Positions 16,270-24,936 of a DNA stretch of 44,243 nt are shown in pieces. The notes below the pieces were generated by a model, which saw nothing but the letters and a program-made list of their open reading frames with translations, did no database searches and had not been told where the DNA came from. The DNA is from Shewanella holmiensis. Lineage in GTDB: Bacteria; Pseudomonadota; Gammaproteobacteria; Enterobacterales; Shewanellaceae. The translations under genes and the position numbers were made by a program. The stretch spans positions 1 through 44,243 of the forward strand of contig NZ_JAMTCD010000030.1 in assembly GCF_025370255.1 (NCBI RefSeq), given 5' to 3'. How positions within the stretch are numbered: position 1 is the first letter of the stretch; the number at the start of each line of letters is the position of its first letter.

Positions 16270-17265
16270 ATGAAGTATAGGAATGCACTTCAAGACTCTA
16301 CAAAGCTACCTCGAAATGCGTCAATTGCGTTTCATATTGCCGCAATAATCACGTTTCTTGTTTATGGTTTGTATCGGTTACTCCATGATGATGTGTTTTT
16401 GTTTATGGTCTTTTTGTTAGCGATACTTCCTTTGTCTATATCTCTTTTATTAGAAATTAAGCACCTTGGAAAAGTGCAGCATAAGCAGTTCACTTTAATC
16501 CTAGTTTGTATGGCCATTGCCATTTCAAGCTATTACTTAGGTTATAAATCGCTAATCTATGTATTTCCTACCATCTTTATTTTTTTCTTTATTTTTAATC
16601 TGCAACATGCGTCTATTCTGAGTAGTTTTTATGCATTAATTTGCTTAGTCACGGCACTTAAAATTGAAAGCTTTGCCTTAGTTTGGCGCTTTGGTGTGGC
16701 AACTTTCGACTGTATTATTTTTGCGGCTATATTTGCTTATATCATTGCAAAACAAAAGGACGCGCTTATATATTTGGCAACCACAGATGAACTCACTGGC
16801 GCATTGAATCGAAAAAACTTAGCCGCTAGTTTAAGTCTCAGTATTGAATCGTTTCGGCATACCGGTACAGATTCTAGTCTGTTGTTAATCGACATAGACC
16901 ATTTTAAAACGGTCAATGACACCTATGGTCATTTAGCGGGTGATAAGCTATTGACACAGTTCAGTGAAGTGATAAAGCAATTGCTACCAGCAGAAGCTAA
17001 ACTGTTTCGTTTTGGCGGCGAAGAATTTTTAGTTCAATATGAAAATTGTGGTTTGGAAAAAGCCCTTGATATGGCGCACAAATTAAAGCATGCGGTTAAT
17101 CAAACTCGTTTTGATGGCGTCCCTGTGACAGTGTCATGCAGTATTGGAGTGGCTGAATTACGTGTGAAAGATTCGTTAGAGGAATGGCTAAAACAAAGTG
17201 ATATTGCACTTTATGCTGCTAAAAAATCAGGTCGAAATCGCGTGGTGTCGCGACTGGATAAATAG
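16270..17265 (+). CDS. Membrane-bound diguanylate cyclase (GGDEF protein)
   Basis: This enzyme makes the second messenger cyclic di-GMP from two GTP. The N-terminal ~160 residues hold five or six membrane helices with no recognised sensor domain name. The GGDEF domain starts at TTDELTGALNRKNL and includes LLIDIDHFKTVNDTYGHLAGD and the active-site loop GGEEF at 249-253. It ends with KSGRNRVV. The signature is intact, so catalysis is expected. There is no RxxD inhibitory I-site at the usual place before the GGEEF (the sequence there is LLPAEAKLFRF). ATG at 16270 has AAAGG upstream and is preferred over an ATG 42 bases earlier. It is monocistronic. Confidence 0.9.
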   Translation: MKYRNALQDSTKLPRNASIAFHIAAIITFLVYGLYRLLHDDVFLFMVFLLAILPLSISLLLEIKHLGKVQHKQFTLILVCMAIAISSYYLGYKSLIYVFPTIFIFFFIFNLQHASILSSFYALICLVTALKIESFALVWRFGVATFDCIIFAAIFAYIIAKQKDALIYLATTDELTGALNRKNLAASLSLSIESFRHTGTDSSLLLIDIDHFKTVNDTYGHLAGDKLLTQFSEVIKQLLPAEAKLFRFGGEEFLVQYENCGLEKALDMAHKLKHAVNQTRFDGVPVTVSCSIGVAELRVKDSLEEWLKQSDIALYAAKKSGRNRVVSRLDK

Positions 17266-17379
17266 CGTTAAGCAATCAGATTGGAGGTAATTTGTCAGCT
17301 ATTAAAGCAATGCTACAGTACTTTTAAATTATTCTATGCTATTGTATTAAAATGAAAATATAAGTTTATTTCAACAAAT

Positions 17380-17883
17380 CTAAGTCAGGTCAATGATGAA
17401 TCTTTTGACTACTTGCGAACCGCTTTGTATTGCTGAGTCGAAAACTCCACCATTAGAAACAATTGCCCGTTCGGAGGCTATATTATCTTGATAACAATGA
17501 ATATGTAGTGGATTGTTACCCATTGAATGGAGCTTCTCAATCGAGCGCTTCATTAACAGAATACCTAAGCCTGTGCCTCTTTTCGATGGTCGAATACTTA
17601 AACCAATATGACCGCCACAATGCTTAATTTGATCGTTCAAATAATGCCGTAAATTAGTCACGCCCACGATTTCATTGTGATGAATTAGCCAGAATGTACT
17701 GCTAGGTACATAGCCATTGGGCAGGTTTATGCCTTGTGAAAAATCTTTGACTTTAGTTAAATAGGTATCGAAATCTTGATAGTCAAAATCTAATACGAAT
17801 GGATACCGTTCCTCATTACCCAATTCATTGATATAACTATGATAACTGTACTGATATTCAATGCTAGGTAATACTAAATTCAT
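17380..17883 (-). CDS. GNAT-family N-acetyltransferase
   Basis: This 167-residue protein has the Gcn5-related fold. The strand HNEIVGVTNLRHYL is followed by the acetyl-CoA-binding loop RPSKRGTGLGILLMKRSIE (the Q/RxxGxG/A motif as KRGTGLG). Next come CYQDNIASERAIVSNGGVFD, the typical N-x-A-S-x-x-x-x-x-x-N/G-G end. This is the arrangement of small acetyltransferases such as the RimJ/RimL or YjaB-like groups. Substrate cannot be told from sequence. Start ATG at 17883 has only a weak SD. It is convergent with the diguanylate cyclase and ~100 bases beyond the end of the liu cluster, but not obviously part of it. Confidence 0.83.
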   Translation of the reverse strand: MNLVLPSIEYQYSYHSYINELGNEERYPFVLDFDYQDFDTYLTKVKDFSQGINLPNGYVPSSTFWLIHHNEIVGVTNLRHYLNDQIKHCGGHIGLSIRPSKRGTGLGILLMKRSIEKLHSMGNNPLHIHCYQDNIASERAIVSNGGVFDSAIQSGSQVVKRFIIDLT

Positions 17884-17984
17884 ATCGATATGATGCTCTA
17901 AACATTAAATATATTGAGAATACAAATAAAAATGCGCACTTGTGTATCAGTGCGCTGTTAAGTGGGGGATGTCTATCTTACAGA

Positions 17985-18641
17985 CTAAAACACCATTTCA
18001 GGCACATGTTCAGGCACAATTAATTTACCCGCAGTTTTAGCGATAATTTCTTCAACCGAAACCCCTGGAGCACGCTCCAGTAAATGGAATGCACCGTCTT
18101 TAATTTCAATAAAAGCTAAATCGGTCATCACACGTTTAATGCAACCATAACCTGTTAAAGGTAGCTCACATAAAGGTAATAATTTTGAATTACCATATTT
18201 ATCGGCATGCATCATGGTAACAATAATGTTATCTGCTCCAGCCACTAAATCCATTGCGCCGCCCATGCCTTTAATGAGCTTCCCGGGGATCATCCAAGAG
18301 GCAATTGAGCCATTAACGTCAACTTCAAACGCGCCTAAAACGGTTAAATCAACATGACCACCACGGATCATGGCAAAGCTTTCAGCAGATGAGAAAAATG
18401 ATGCACCGGCAACGGCTGTAACGGTTTGTTTGCCTGCATTGATTAAATCTGCATCGATAGCATCTTCTGTTGGGAACTCACCCATACCCAATAGACCATT
18501 CTCAGATTGCAGCATTACCTGCATTCCATCGGGAATATAGTTTGCCACCAATGTAGGAATACCAATCCCCAGGTTAACATAAAAGCCGTCTTGCATTTCT
18601 TTTGCTACGCGTTGAGCAAGTTGTTCTCTTGATAAAGCCAT
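17985..18641 (-). CDS. scoB: 3-oxoacid CoA-transferase subunit B (succinyl-CoA:acetoacetate type)
   Basis: With subunit A it transfers CoA from succinyl-CoA to acetoacetate, giving acetoacetyl-CoA. The catalytic glutamate is in LQSENGLLGMGEFP, the conserved SENG motif. NLGIGIPTLVANYIP and GGAMDLVAGADNIIV are further family blocks. The 218 residues match bacterial ScoB/AtoA. AAGGAG lies ~10 bases before the ATG, overlapping the end of scoA. It is the last gene of the leucine-degradation cluster, and its job is to recover the acetoacetate released by LiuE. AtoA is the alternative name; the liu context favours the SCOT role. Confidence 0.93.
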   Translation of the reverse strand: MALSREQLAQRVAKEMQDGFYVNLGIGIPTLVANYIPDGMQVMLQSENGLLGMGEFPTEDAIDADLINAGKQTVTAVAGASFFSSAESFAMIRGGHVDLTVLGAFEVDVNGSIASWMIPGKLIKGMGGAMDLVAGADNIIVTMMHADKYGNSKLLPLCELPLTGYGCIKRVMTDLAFIEIKDGAFHLLERAPGVSVEEIIAKTAGKLIVPEHVPEMVF

Positions 18642-18654
18642 GTGCTTGCTCTCC

Positions 18655-19359
18655 TTATTTTGCCGCTTTTACGGTGCGTTGTTCGATGCGCTTTTCAAAG
18701 CTTGCTTGGATAACGCGATCAACGTAAATGCCAGGGGTATGAATATGGTTAGGGTCTAATTCACCTGGTTGAACAATTTCTTCGGCTTCTACTACGGTAA
18801 TTTTACCGGCAGTTGCCATCATAGGGTTGAAGTTGGCCGCTGTTTTACGGAACACTAAATTGCCCATAGTGTCGGCTTTCCAGGCTCGCACTAAGGCAAA
18901 GTCTGCGGTCAGAGATTCTTCAAGCACATAATGACGGCCTTTGATTTCGCGGGTTTCTTTACCATCGGCAATCGGTGTGCCGTAACCCGTTGCAGTAAAG
19001 AACGCTGGAATACCGGCGCCACCTGCACGAATTTTTTCAGCCAGTGTGCCTTGAGGCGTTAAAATGACGTTTAATTCGCCAGATAACATTTGCTGTTCAA
19101 ATGTTGCATTTTCACCGACATAAGAGGCGATCATGGTGGAGATTTGACGTTGCTTGAGTAATAAGCCTAATCCAAAATCATCCACCCCAGCGTTATTTGA
19201 AATTGCGGTTAAACCTGTTACGCCCAATTTAACCATATGGTTGATTAGGCCTTCAGGAATACCACATAAACCGAAACCACCAACCATCAAGGTCATGTTA
19301 TCTGTTAGTCCAGCCAGCGCTTCATCATAGCTGTGAACGACTTTATTAAAACCTGCCAT
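18655..19359 (-). CDS. scoA: 3-oxoacid CoA-transferase subunit A
   Basis: This is the partner of the B subunit in CoA transfer to acetoacetate. Recognisable blocks are DNMTLMVGGFGLCGIPEGLI with its glycine-rich CoA-binding loop, TAISNNAGVDDFGLG, and GGAGIPAFFTATGYGTPIADGKETREI. It has 234 residues, typical of ScoA/AtoD. AAAGGA lies ~8 bases before the ATG. The gap to scoB is 13 bases and the gap from liuE is ~90 bases, so the two subunits are certainly co-transcribed and probably belong to the long liu transcript. Confidence 0.93.
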   Translation of the reverse strand: MAGFNKVVHSYDEALAGLTDNMTLMVGGFGLCGIPEGLINHMVKLGVTGLTAISNNAGVDDFGLGLLLKQRQISTMIASYVGENATFEQQMLSGELNVILTPQGTLAEKIRAGGAGIPAFFTATGYGTPIADGKETREIKGRHYVLEESLTADFALVRAWKADTMGNLVFRKTAANFNPMMATAGKITVVEAEEIVQPGELDPNHIHTPGIYVDRVIQASFEKRIEQRTVKAAK

Positions 19360-19447
19360 TGTGCTGTCCTTTTCTCGTTTTTATGTTTAATAGATGCTGA
19401 TTGTTTTTTGGTTCAGCAGCTTAAAATCAGTTTGTTGCCAGTCTACA

Positions 19448-20335
19448 TTAGGCTAAGGCATTAGCCACTTTAGACGCACTTTTGCGGCCGATAATTTGGC
19501 TAATATTATTACCCGCTGTAGCCAGCTTATTTAGGTCAATCCCAGTTTCAATACCCATACCATGGAGCATATAAACTAAATCTTCAGTTGCTAAATTACC
19601 TGATGCACCTTTGGCATAAGGACAACCACCCAACCCAGCTACTGAGGCATCAAATGTGGCAATGCCCATATCTAAGCAAGCAAAAATATTGGCTAGAGCT
19701 TGTCCGTAGGTATCGTGAAAGTGTAGTGCAAGCTTTTCTACGGGCACAACTTTTGCCACAGCTTCAACCATTCTACGGGCATTTACAGGCGTGCCAACAC
19801 CTATGGTGTCACCGAGAGAAATCTCATAACAGCCCATTTTGTAAAGAATTTCAGACACACGAGCTACCTCATTGACCTCAATATGACCTTCATAGGGGCA
19901 GCCAAGGACACAGGATACGTATCCTCTGACCGGAATACTGTGCTGTTTTGCTATTTGCATCAATGGGATAAAGCGTTCGATAGATTCATCGATTGAGCAA
20001 TTAATATTTTTTTGACTGAAGCTTTCTGACGCGGCGCCAAATATTGCCACTTCATCAGCACCCGACGCTAACGCCAACTCAAAACCTTTTAGATTTGGGG
20101 TTAACGCACTATAGGTTACCCCTTTGACGCGAGGCATTTGGGTAAAAATATCGGCGGAGTCAGCCATTTGTGGCACCCATTTAGGTGATACAAAGCTACC
20201 CGCTTCAATACGAGTTAATCCTGATGCGGCCAAATCAGCAATTAACTGAAGTTTAGCCTGAGTAGTCACGGCAACTTCATTTTGTAAGCCATCGCGAGCG
20301 CCGACTTCAAAAATACTGACTGTTGTGGGCATCAT
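19448..20335 (-). CDS. liuE: Hydroxymethylglutaryl-CoA lyase
   Basis: It cleaves 3-hydroxy-3-methylglutaryl-CoA to acetyl-CoA and acetoacetate, the final carbon-skeleton step of leucine breakdown. The TIM-barrel lyase shows the metal/substrate motifs EVGARDGLQNE, SCVLGCPYEGH and HFHDTYGQALANI. The active-site cysteine loop is GLGGCPYAKGASGNLATED. It has 295 residues, normal for bacterial MvaB/LiuE. The ATG at 20335 has AAAGGAAG seven bases upstream and overlaps the end of liuD by 4 bases (ATGA), so the two are translationally coupled. Confidence 0.96.
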   Translation of the reverse strand: MMPTTVSIFEVGARDGLQNEVAVTTQAKLQLIADLAASGLTRIEAGSFVSPKWVPQMADSADIFTQMPRVKGVTYSALTPNLKGFELALASGADEVAIFGAASESFSQKNINCSIDESIERFIPLMQIAKQHSIPVRGYVSCVLGCPYEGHIEVNEVARVSEILYKMGCYEISLGDTIGVGTPVNARRMVEAVAKVVPVEKLALHFHDTYGQALANIFACLDMGIATFDASVAGLGGCPYAKGASGNLATEDLVYMLHGMGIETGIDLNKLATAGNNISQIIGRKSASKVANALA

Positions 20336-22356
20336 ACGCTGGCTTCCTTTTGTGCTTCTTGTGGGGTTTCTTCCACATGTAAAAGCTGTACGCCATCGGT
20401 GACCAACTCACCACTTTGGAAGTAAAACTCGGTTACGACACCGTCAAATGGGGCTTCGATGGTGTATTCCATTTTCATGGCTTCCATAACCAGCAGACCT
20501 TGGCCTGCTTTCACATGGGTGCCCACTTCAACTAAATGGGTGACCACAGTGCCATTCATCGGCGCTTTTAATTTGTCTGCGCTGTTAACGGTTTCTTCAG
20601 CAACTTGTGCTAATACCGCGGTAAAATGATAACTGCCGCTGGGTAAAAATAAGGTAAAGTCGTCAGCCTCGCGGCTAACAGGGACTTTACTTTTGTGGCC
20701 ATTAATTTCAGCAAACAACACATCATCTTTAATTTGCCCTGCCAGCTTTAATGCTTGGCCGTTTAAACCTAAATGCAAAGCGCCACCAAGATCGGTCATT
20801 ATCAGATTTTGCAGTTCATGCTTTTCATCTAAAAGGGCGACATGATGAATGCTGGCACTGTTTAGTCTAAAGCCACTGACTTGTCCCCAAGGTGAATAAG
20901 GGTCATTGCTGTTTACTGCGTTGGCTTGTGCTTGTTGTTGGCGTAATAACACCTGATACAAACCTGCTAGTGCGATAGCCGTATCTGATTCGCTGTTCGC
21001 GTCACCGATCAAAGTATTGCCGTAACGTTCGATAAAGTCGGTACAGAAATCCGCTTTAGCAAATGCGGGGTGTTCTGCAATGTTAGCTAAAAACTCAATA
21101 TTATGTTTCAAACCACTGATTTGATAGGATTCTAGTGCATGAATTAGGCGCTGCAGGGCTCTAGGGCGCGTTTCGTCCCAAACAATTAACTTGGCGATCA
21201 TCGGGTCGTAAAAGTTACTGATCACGTCATTTTCACGTATACCAGAATCTATCCGTACATAGCGGTTCTGTTCCGGTTCTCGCAAGAAATTCAGTTTACC
21301 GCTGGCGGGTAAAAATTCATTTTGCGGATCTTCTGCGTAAATGCGAACTTCGAATGAATGTCCATGAATGCGCACTTCGTCTTGTTTTAGCGGTAACTCG
21401 CCGCCACTGGCAACCACAAGTTGCCATTTTACTAAGTCTTGACCGGTAACCATTTCGGTAACCGGATGTTCGACTTGTAAGCGAGTGTTCATTTCCATGA
21501 AGTAAAAACTGTTGTCGGTATCTAACAAAAACTCTACGGTTCCGGCACCCACATAATCAATGGCCTTTGCTGCAGCAACTGCGGCTTCACCCATTTGGAT
21601 ACGTAATTCATCAGACAAACCTGGCGCGGGTGCTTCTTCAACCACTTTTTGATGACGACGTTGAATAGAGCAATCACGATCAGAGAGGTAAATCGCATTA
21701 CCATGGCTGTCTGCAAATACCTGAACTTCAACATGGCGAGGTTGACGTAAATAGCGTTCCATCAATAATTTATCATTACCAAATGATGAAGTGGCTTCAC
21801 GACGAGCTGAGCGAATGGCTTCTAAAATTTCACCGTCATTTTCAACGATGCGCATCCCTTTACCGCCGCCACCATATGCTGCTTTTATTAGCAGTGGGAA
21901 GCCCACCTGTTTGGCTTGTGCTACTAAATTGGCGTCGGCTTGATCGTCACCGTGATAACCTGGTACTAAAGGCACGTTTGCTTTGCCCATGATCTCTTTA
22001 GCGGCACTTTTACTGCCCATAGCATCAATTGCATCACTGCCAGGGCCCACAAATGCAATGCCATTTTGTTCACACTTACGCGCAAACTCGGCATTTTCGG
22101 ATAAGAATCCGTATCCTGGGTGGATGGCTTCTGCGCCAGAACGTTTGGCGATATCAATGATCAAATCTGCTTTAAGGTATGAGTCTGCTGGGGCGCTGCC
22201 ACCTAAATGGAAAGATTCATCGGCCATGGCAACATGACGGGCATCTTTATCGGCATCAGAGTACAAAGCAATGGTACGAACGCCCATTGCTTGGGCAGTT
22301 TTAATAATACGACAGGCAATTTCACCGCGGTTGGCTATCAGTAATTTGGTAATCAT
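20332..22356 (-). CDS. liuD: 3-methylcrotonyl-CoA carboxylase biotin-containing (alpha) subunit
   Basis: This subunit carboxylates biotin with ATP and bicarbonate and carries the biotin to the LiuB carboxyltransferase. It has 674 residues. The biotin carboxylase domain covers about 1-445, with ANRGEIACRIIKTAQ, the ATP-grasp loop KAAYGGGGKGMRIV, MEMNTRLQVEHPVTEM and RIYAEDPQNEFLPASG. A linking BT-like domain follows, then a C-terminal biotinyl domain with the lysine in VMEAMKMEY near residue 640. All key residues are present. Its ATG overlaps the liuC stop by 1 base, consistent with one operon and coupling. This architecture (single alpha polypeptide plus separate beta) is typical of MCC. Confidence 0.96.
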   Translation of the reverse strand: MITKLLIANRGEIACRIIKTAQAMGVRTIALYSDADKDARHVAMADESFHLGGSAPADSYLKADLIIDIAKRSGAEAIHPGYGFLSENAEFARKCEQNGIAFVGPGSDAIDAMGSKSAAKEIMGKANVPLVPGYHGDDQADANLVAQAKQVGFPLLIKAAYGGGGKGMRIVENDGEILEAIRSARREATSSFGNDKLLMERYLRQPRHVEVQVFADSHGNAIYLSDRDCSIQRRHQKVVEEAPAPGLSDELRIQMGEAAVAAAKAIDYVGAGTVEFLLDTDNSFYFMEMNTRLQVEHPVTEMVTGQDLVKWQLVVASGGELPLKQDEVRIHGHSFEVRIYAEDPQNEFLPASGKLNFLREPEQNRYVRIDSGIRENDVISNFYDPMIAKLIVWDETRPRALQRLIHALESYQISGLKHNIEFLANIAEHPAFAKADFCTDFIERYGNTLIGDANSESDTAIALAGLYQVLLRQQQAQANAVNSNDPYSPWGQVSGFRLNSASIHHVALLDEKHELQNLIMTDLGGALHLGLNGQALKLAGQIKDDVLFAEINGHKSKVPVSREADDFTLFLPSGSYHFTAVLAQVAEETVNSADKLKAPMNGTVVTHLVEVGTHVKAGQGLLVMEAMKMEYTIEAPFDGVVTEFYFQSGELVTDGVQLLHVEETPQEAQKEASV

Positions 22357-23168
22357 TATTTGGCTCCTTTAGGGTCCGTGGCATTTTGCCAAGCCGGAGA
22401 GCGTTTTTCGAAAAAGGCATTTAGGCCTTCCTGACCTTCATCAGAAACACGAATACGAGCAATTTTTTCACTGGTATAAGCTAACGTGGCATCGTCTATC
22501 ACGCCATCTTCTAAATGAGACACTAAGGTTTTAACCCAGGCCATGCCCTGAGGGCTATTGGCGTTAAATGCCGAAATAAAAGGCATGGCAGCGGCGTCTA
22601 AATCATTATTAATCGCGTGGATCACTTGATGTTGTAGTGCTTCATCTGCGCTAAAACGCTCAGCGGTTAACATGAATCGTCTCGCTTGACGATTTCCCAT
22701 AGCACGCACCACATATGGGCTTATCACGGCGGGAATTAATCCAAGCTTCACTTCACTTAAACAAAAACTAGCACCTTCATTAGCGATAGCAATATCGCAG
22801 CAACAAATCAGTCCTAACGCACCACCGAAAGCGGCTCCATTGACCAATGCGATAGTGGGTTTTGGGAATTTATCTAATACATGCATTAGCTTGGCAAGCT
22901 CATGGGCATCAGTCAGATTTTGTTCAAAGTCCATTTGGGCTTGTTTGCGCATCCAATTAAGGTCTGCTCCGGCACTGAAGTTTTTACCCTTAGCCCGCAA
23001 AATCAGCATCTTGCATTCGGCTGAATCGGCAAACAGTGCTATTGCTGAAATCATTTCACTGATCATGACTTCATCAAAGGCATTGTGCTTTTCTGCGCGA
23101 TCTAATATTAACTCTCCAACGCCTTGATTAAGCTGACATTGGATGTGTTGAAAATCATTTTTAAACAT
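22356..23168 (-). CDS. liuC: Methylglutaconyl-CoA hydratase (crotonase family)
   Basis: It hydrates 3-methylglutaconyl-CoA to HMG-CoA. Crotonase features are the oxyanion-hole stretch AKGKNFSAGADLNWM and the second one NGAAFGGALGLICCCDIAIA, then SEVKLGLIPAVISPYVV with the acidic residue position. The SAGADLNWMR form is characteristic of LiuC rather than fatty-acid enoyl-CoA hydratases, and its place between liuB and liuD agrees. ATG at 23168 is preferred: AGGAG is 8 bases upstream and MFKNDFQHIQ is a normal start. The 24 extra upstream codons are Cys-rich and run back into liuB. It has 270 residues. Confidence 0.94.
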   Translation of the reverse strand: MFKNDFQHIQCQLNQGVGELILDRAEKHNAFDEVMISEMISAIALFADSAECKMLILRAKGKNFSAGADLNWMRKQAQMDFEQNLTDAHELAKLMHVLDKFPKPTIALVNGAAFGGALGLICCCDIAIANEGASFCLSEVKLGLIPAVISPYVVRAMGNRQARRFMLTAERFSADEALQHQVIHAINNDLDAAAMPFISAFNANSPQGMAWVKTLVSHLEDGVIDDATLAYTSEKIARIRVSDEGQEGLNAFFEKRSPAWQNATDPKGAK

Positions 23169-23196
23169 GTTTAATGCTCCTATTGATTGAACGCAA

Positions 23197-24804
23197 TTAC
23201 ATGCGGAACACACCAAACTTGGTGTCTTCAATAGGGGCATTTAATGCCGCGGATAATGCTAAACCAACCACATCACGGGTTTGCGCAGGATCAATAATGC
23301 CATCGTCCCATAAGCGGGCGCTAGCATGATAAGGATGACCTTCTTTGTCATACTGCTCGACAATCGGTTTTCTAAATGCTTGTTCTTCTTCAGCGGTCCA
23401 TTCAACGCCTTTACGGGCTAAACCATCGCGACGCACTGTTGCTAGCACACCAGCAGCTTGTTCGCCGCCCATCACCGAAATACGCGCATTGGGCCACATC
23501 CACATCATGGTCGGTTCAAATGCTCGGCCACACATGCCATAGTTGCCTGCGCCATAGCTACCGCCAATAATGACCGTGAACTTAGGGACTGTGGCACAAG
23601 ATACTGCGGTAACCATTTTGGCTCCGTGTTTTGCGATGCCTTCGTGCTCGTATTTTTTACCCACCATGAAGCCAGTAATGTTTTGTAAAAACAGTAAAGG
23701 GATTTTTCGTTGGCAACACAGTTCAATAAAATGCGCGCCTTTTTGTGCCGATTCAGAAAACAAAATGCCATTGTTAGCCACAATACCGACAGGGTATCCA
23801 TGGATGCGGGCAAATCCACAGACTAATGTGGCACCATAATTGGCTTTAAACTCATCAAAATCAGAATCATCGACGATACGGGCAATGACTTCTTTTACAT
23901 CGAATGGTTTTTTAAGGTCAGTACCGACAATGCCGTAAAGCTCGTGAATATCATATTTAGGTGGTTTAACCGGACTGAGTAAGCTGGCGATGTTTTTTTG
24001 ATGATTTAGACGTGATACAGCGCGACGAGCAAGCTCAAGCGCATGATCATCATTTTGAGCTAAATGATCGGCAACCCCGGAAATTTTTGTATGTACTTCA
24101 GCGCCGCCAAGCTCTTCTGCGGATACTTCTTCACCTGTTGCGGCTTTTACTAATGGCGGCCCTGCTAGAAAGATGGTGCCCTGTTCTTTAACTATGATTG
24201 ATTCGTCGGCCATGGCTGGAACATAAGCACCACCTGCGGTACATAACCCCATTACCACGGCGATTTGCGGAATGCCTAAAGCAGACATTTGCGCTTGGTT
24301 ATAGAAGATACGTCCGAAGTGGTCTCGATCTGGAAAGACTTCATCCTGACGGGGTAAATTTGCTCCGCCTGAATCGACGAGGTAAATACAAGGTAAATGA
24401 CAACGTTTAGCGATGTCCTGAGCGCGCAGATGCTTTTTGACGGTAATAGGGTAGTAGGTTCCGCCTTTTACCGTTGCATCGTTAGCAATGATCATGCATT
24501 CAATACCGCTGACTCGGCCTATGCCTGCAATCACCCCCGCAGCTGGAATATCTTCATCATACACTTCATAGGCCGCAAATTGAGCTATTTCTAGAAAAGG
24601 TGATCCTGGGTCCAGCAGTTTTTCTACTCGCTGGCGGGGTAATAACTTGCCACGAGATAAATGACGCTCACAGGCCACAGGTCCGCCGCCTTGTTCAATT
24701 TTTATGAGCTTTTTTTGAAGGTCATCGACTAACAAAGCCATATCATCAAATTTGGCTTTAAATTCATCGCTACGAGGATTTATCTTGCTGCTCAGGTGCG
24801 TCAT
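23197..24804 (-). CDS. liuB: 3-methylcrotonyl-CoA carboxylase carboxyltransferase (beta) subunit
   Basis: It transfers the carboxyl group from LiuD-bound biotin to 3-methylcrotonyl-CoA, giving 3-methylglutaconyl-CoA. Family blocks are RGKLLPRQRVEKLLDPGSPFLE, GLCTAGGAYVPAMADESIIV (acyl-CoA oxyanion glycines), LFLQNITGFMVG and IGGSYGAGNYGMCGRAFEP with the second oxyanion pair. It is ~535 residues, as for MccB. ATG at 24804 has AAAGGA seven bases upstream and gives MTHLSSKINPRSDEFK. An upstream in-frame ATG at 24828 lacks this. The gap to liuA is ~130 bases with no clear terminator, so read-through is expected. Confidence 0.96.
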   Translation of the reverse strand: MTHLSSKINPRSDEFKAKFDDMALLVDDLQKKLIKIEQGGGPVACERHLSRGKLLPRQRVEKLLDPGSPFLEIAQFAAYEVYDEDIPAAGVIAGIGRVSGIECMIIANDATVKGGTYYPITVKKHLRAQDIAKRCHLPCIYLVDSGGANLPRQDEVFPDRDHFGRIFYNQAQMSALGIPQIAVVMGLCTAGGAYVPAMADESIIVKEQGTIFLAGPPLVKAATGEEVSAEELGGAEVHTKISGVADHLAQNDDHALELARRAVSRLNHQKNIASLLSPVKPPKYDIHELYGIVGTDLKKPFDVKEVIARIVDDSDFDEFKANYGATLVCGFARIHGYPVGIVANNGILFSESAQKGAHFIELCCQRKIPLLFLQNITGFMVGKKYEHEGIAKHGAKMVTAVSCATVPKFTVIIGGSYGAGNYGMCGRAFEPTMMWMWPNARISVMGGEQAAGVLATVRRDGLARKGVEWTAEEEQAFRKPIVEQYDKEGHPYHASARLWDDGIIDPAQTRDVVGLALSAALNAPIEDTKFGVFRM

Positions 24805-24936
24805 GTCAATATCCTTTATTGAGCACAAATTAGAGTATCAAGGGGGAGGGCACAGAGGCCTATTAAGCGTACCCCTCGACAGAAACTCACTTGCCTTGCA
24901 CTAATGATATTAAGCCTAAGACAAGTGTTATTGCGA

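Noticed and set aside
23376..23839. Several overlapping plus-strand frames opposite liuB
   Set aside because: They are antisense to a well-conserved carboxyltransferase gene, have no SD and no family features.
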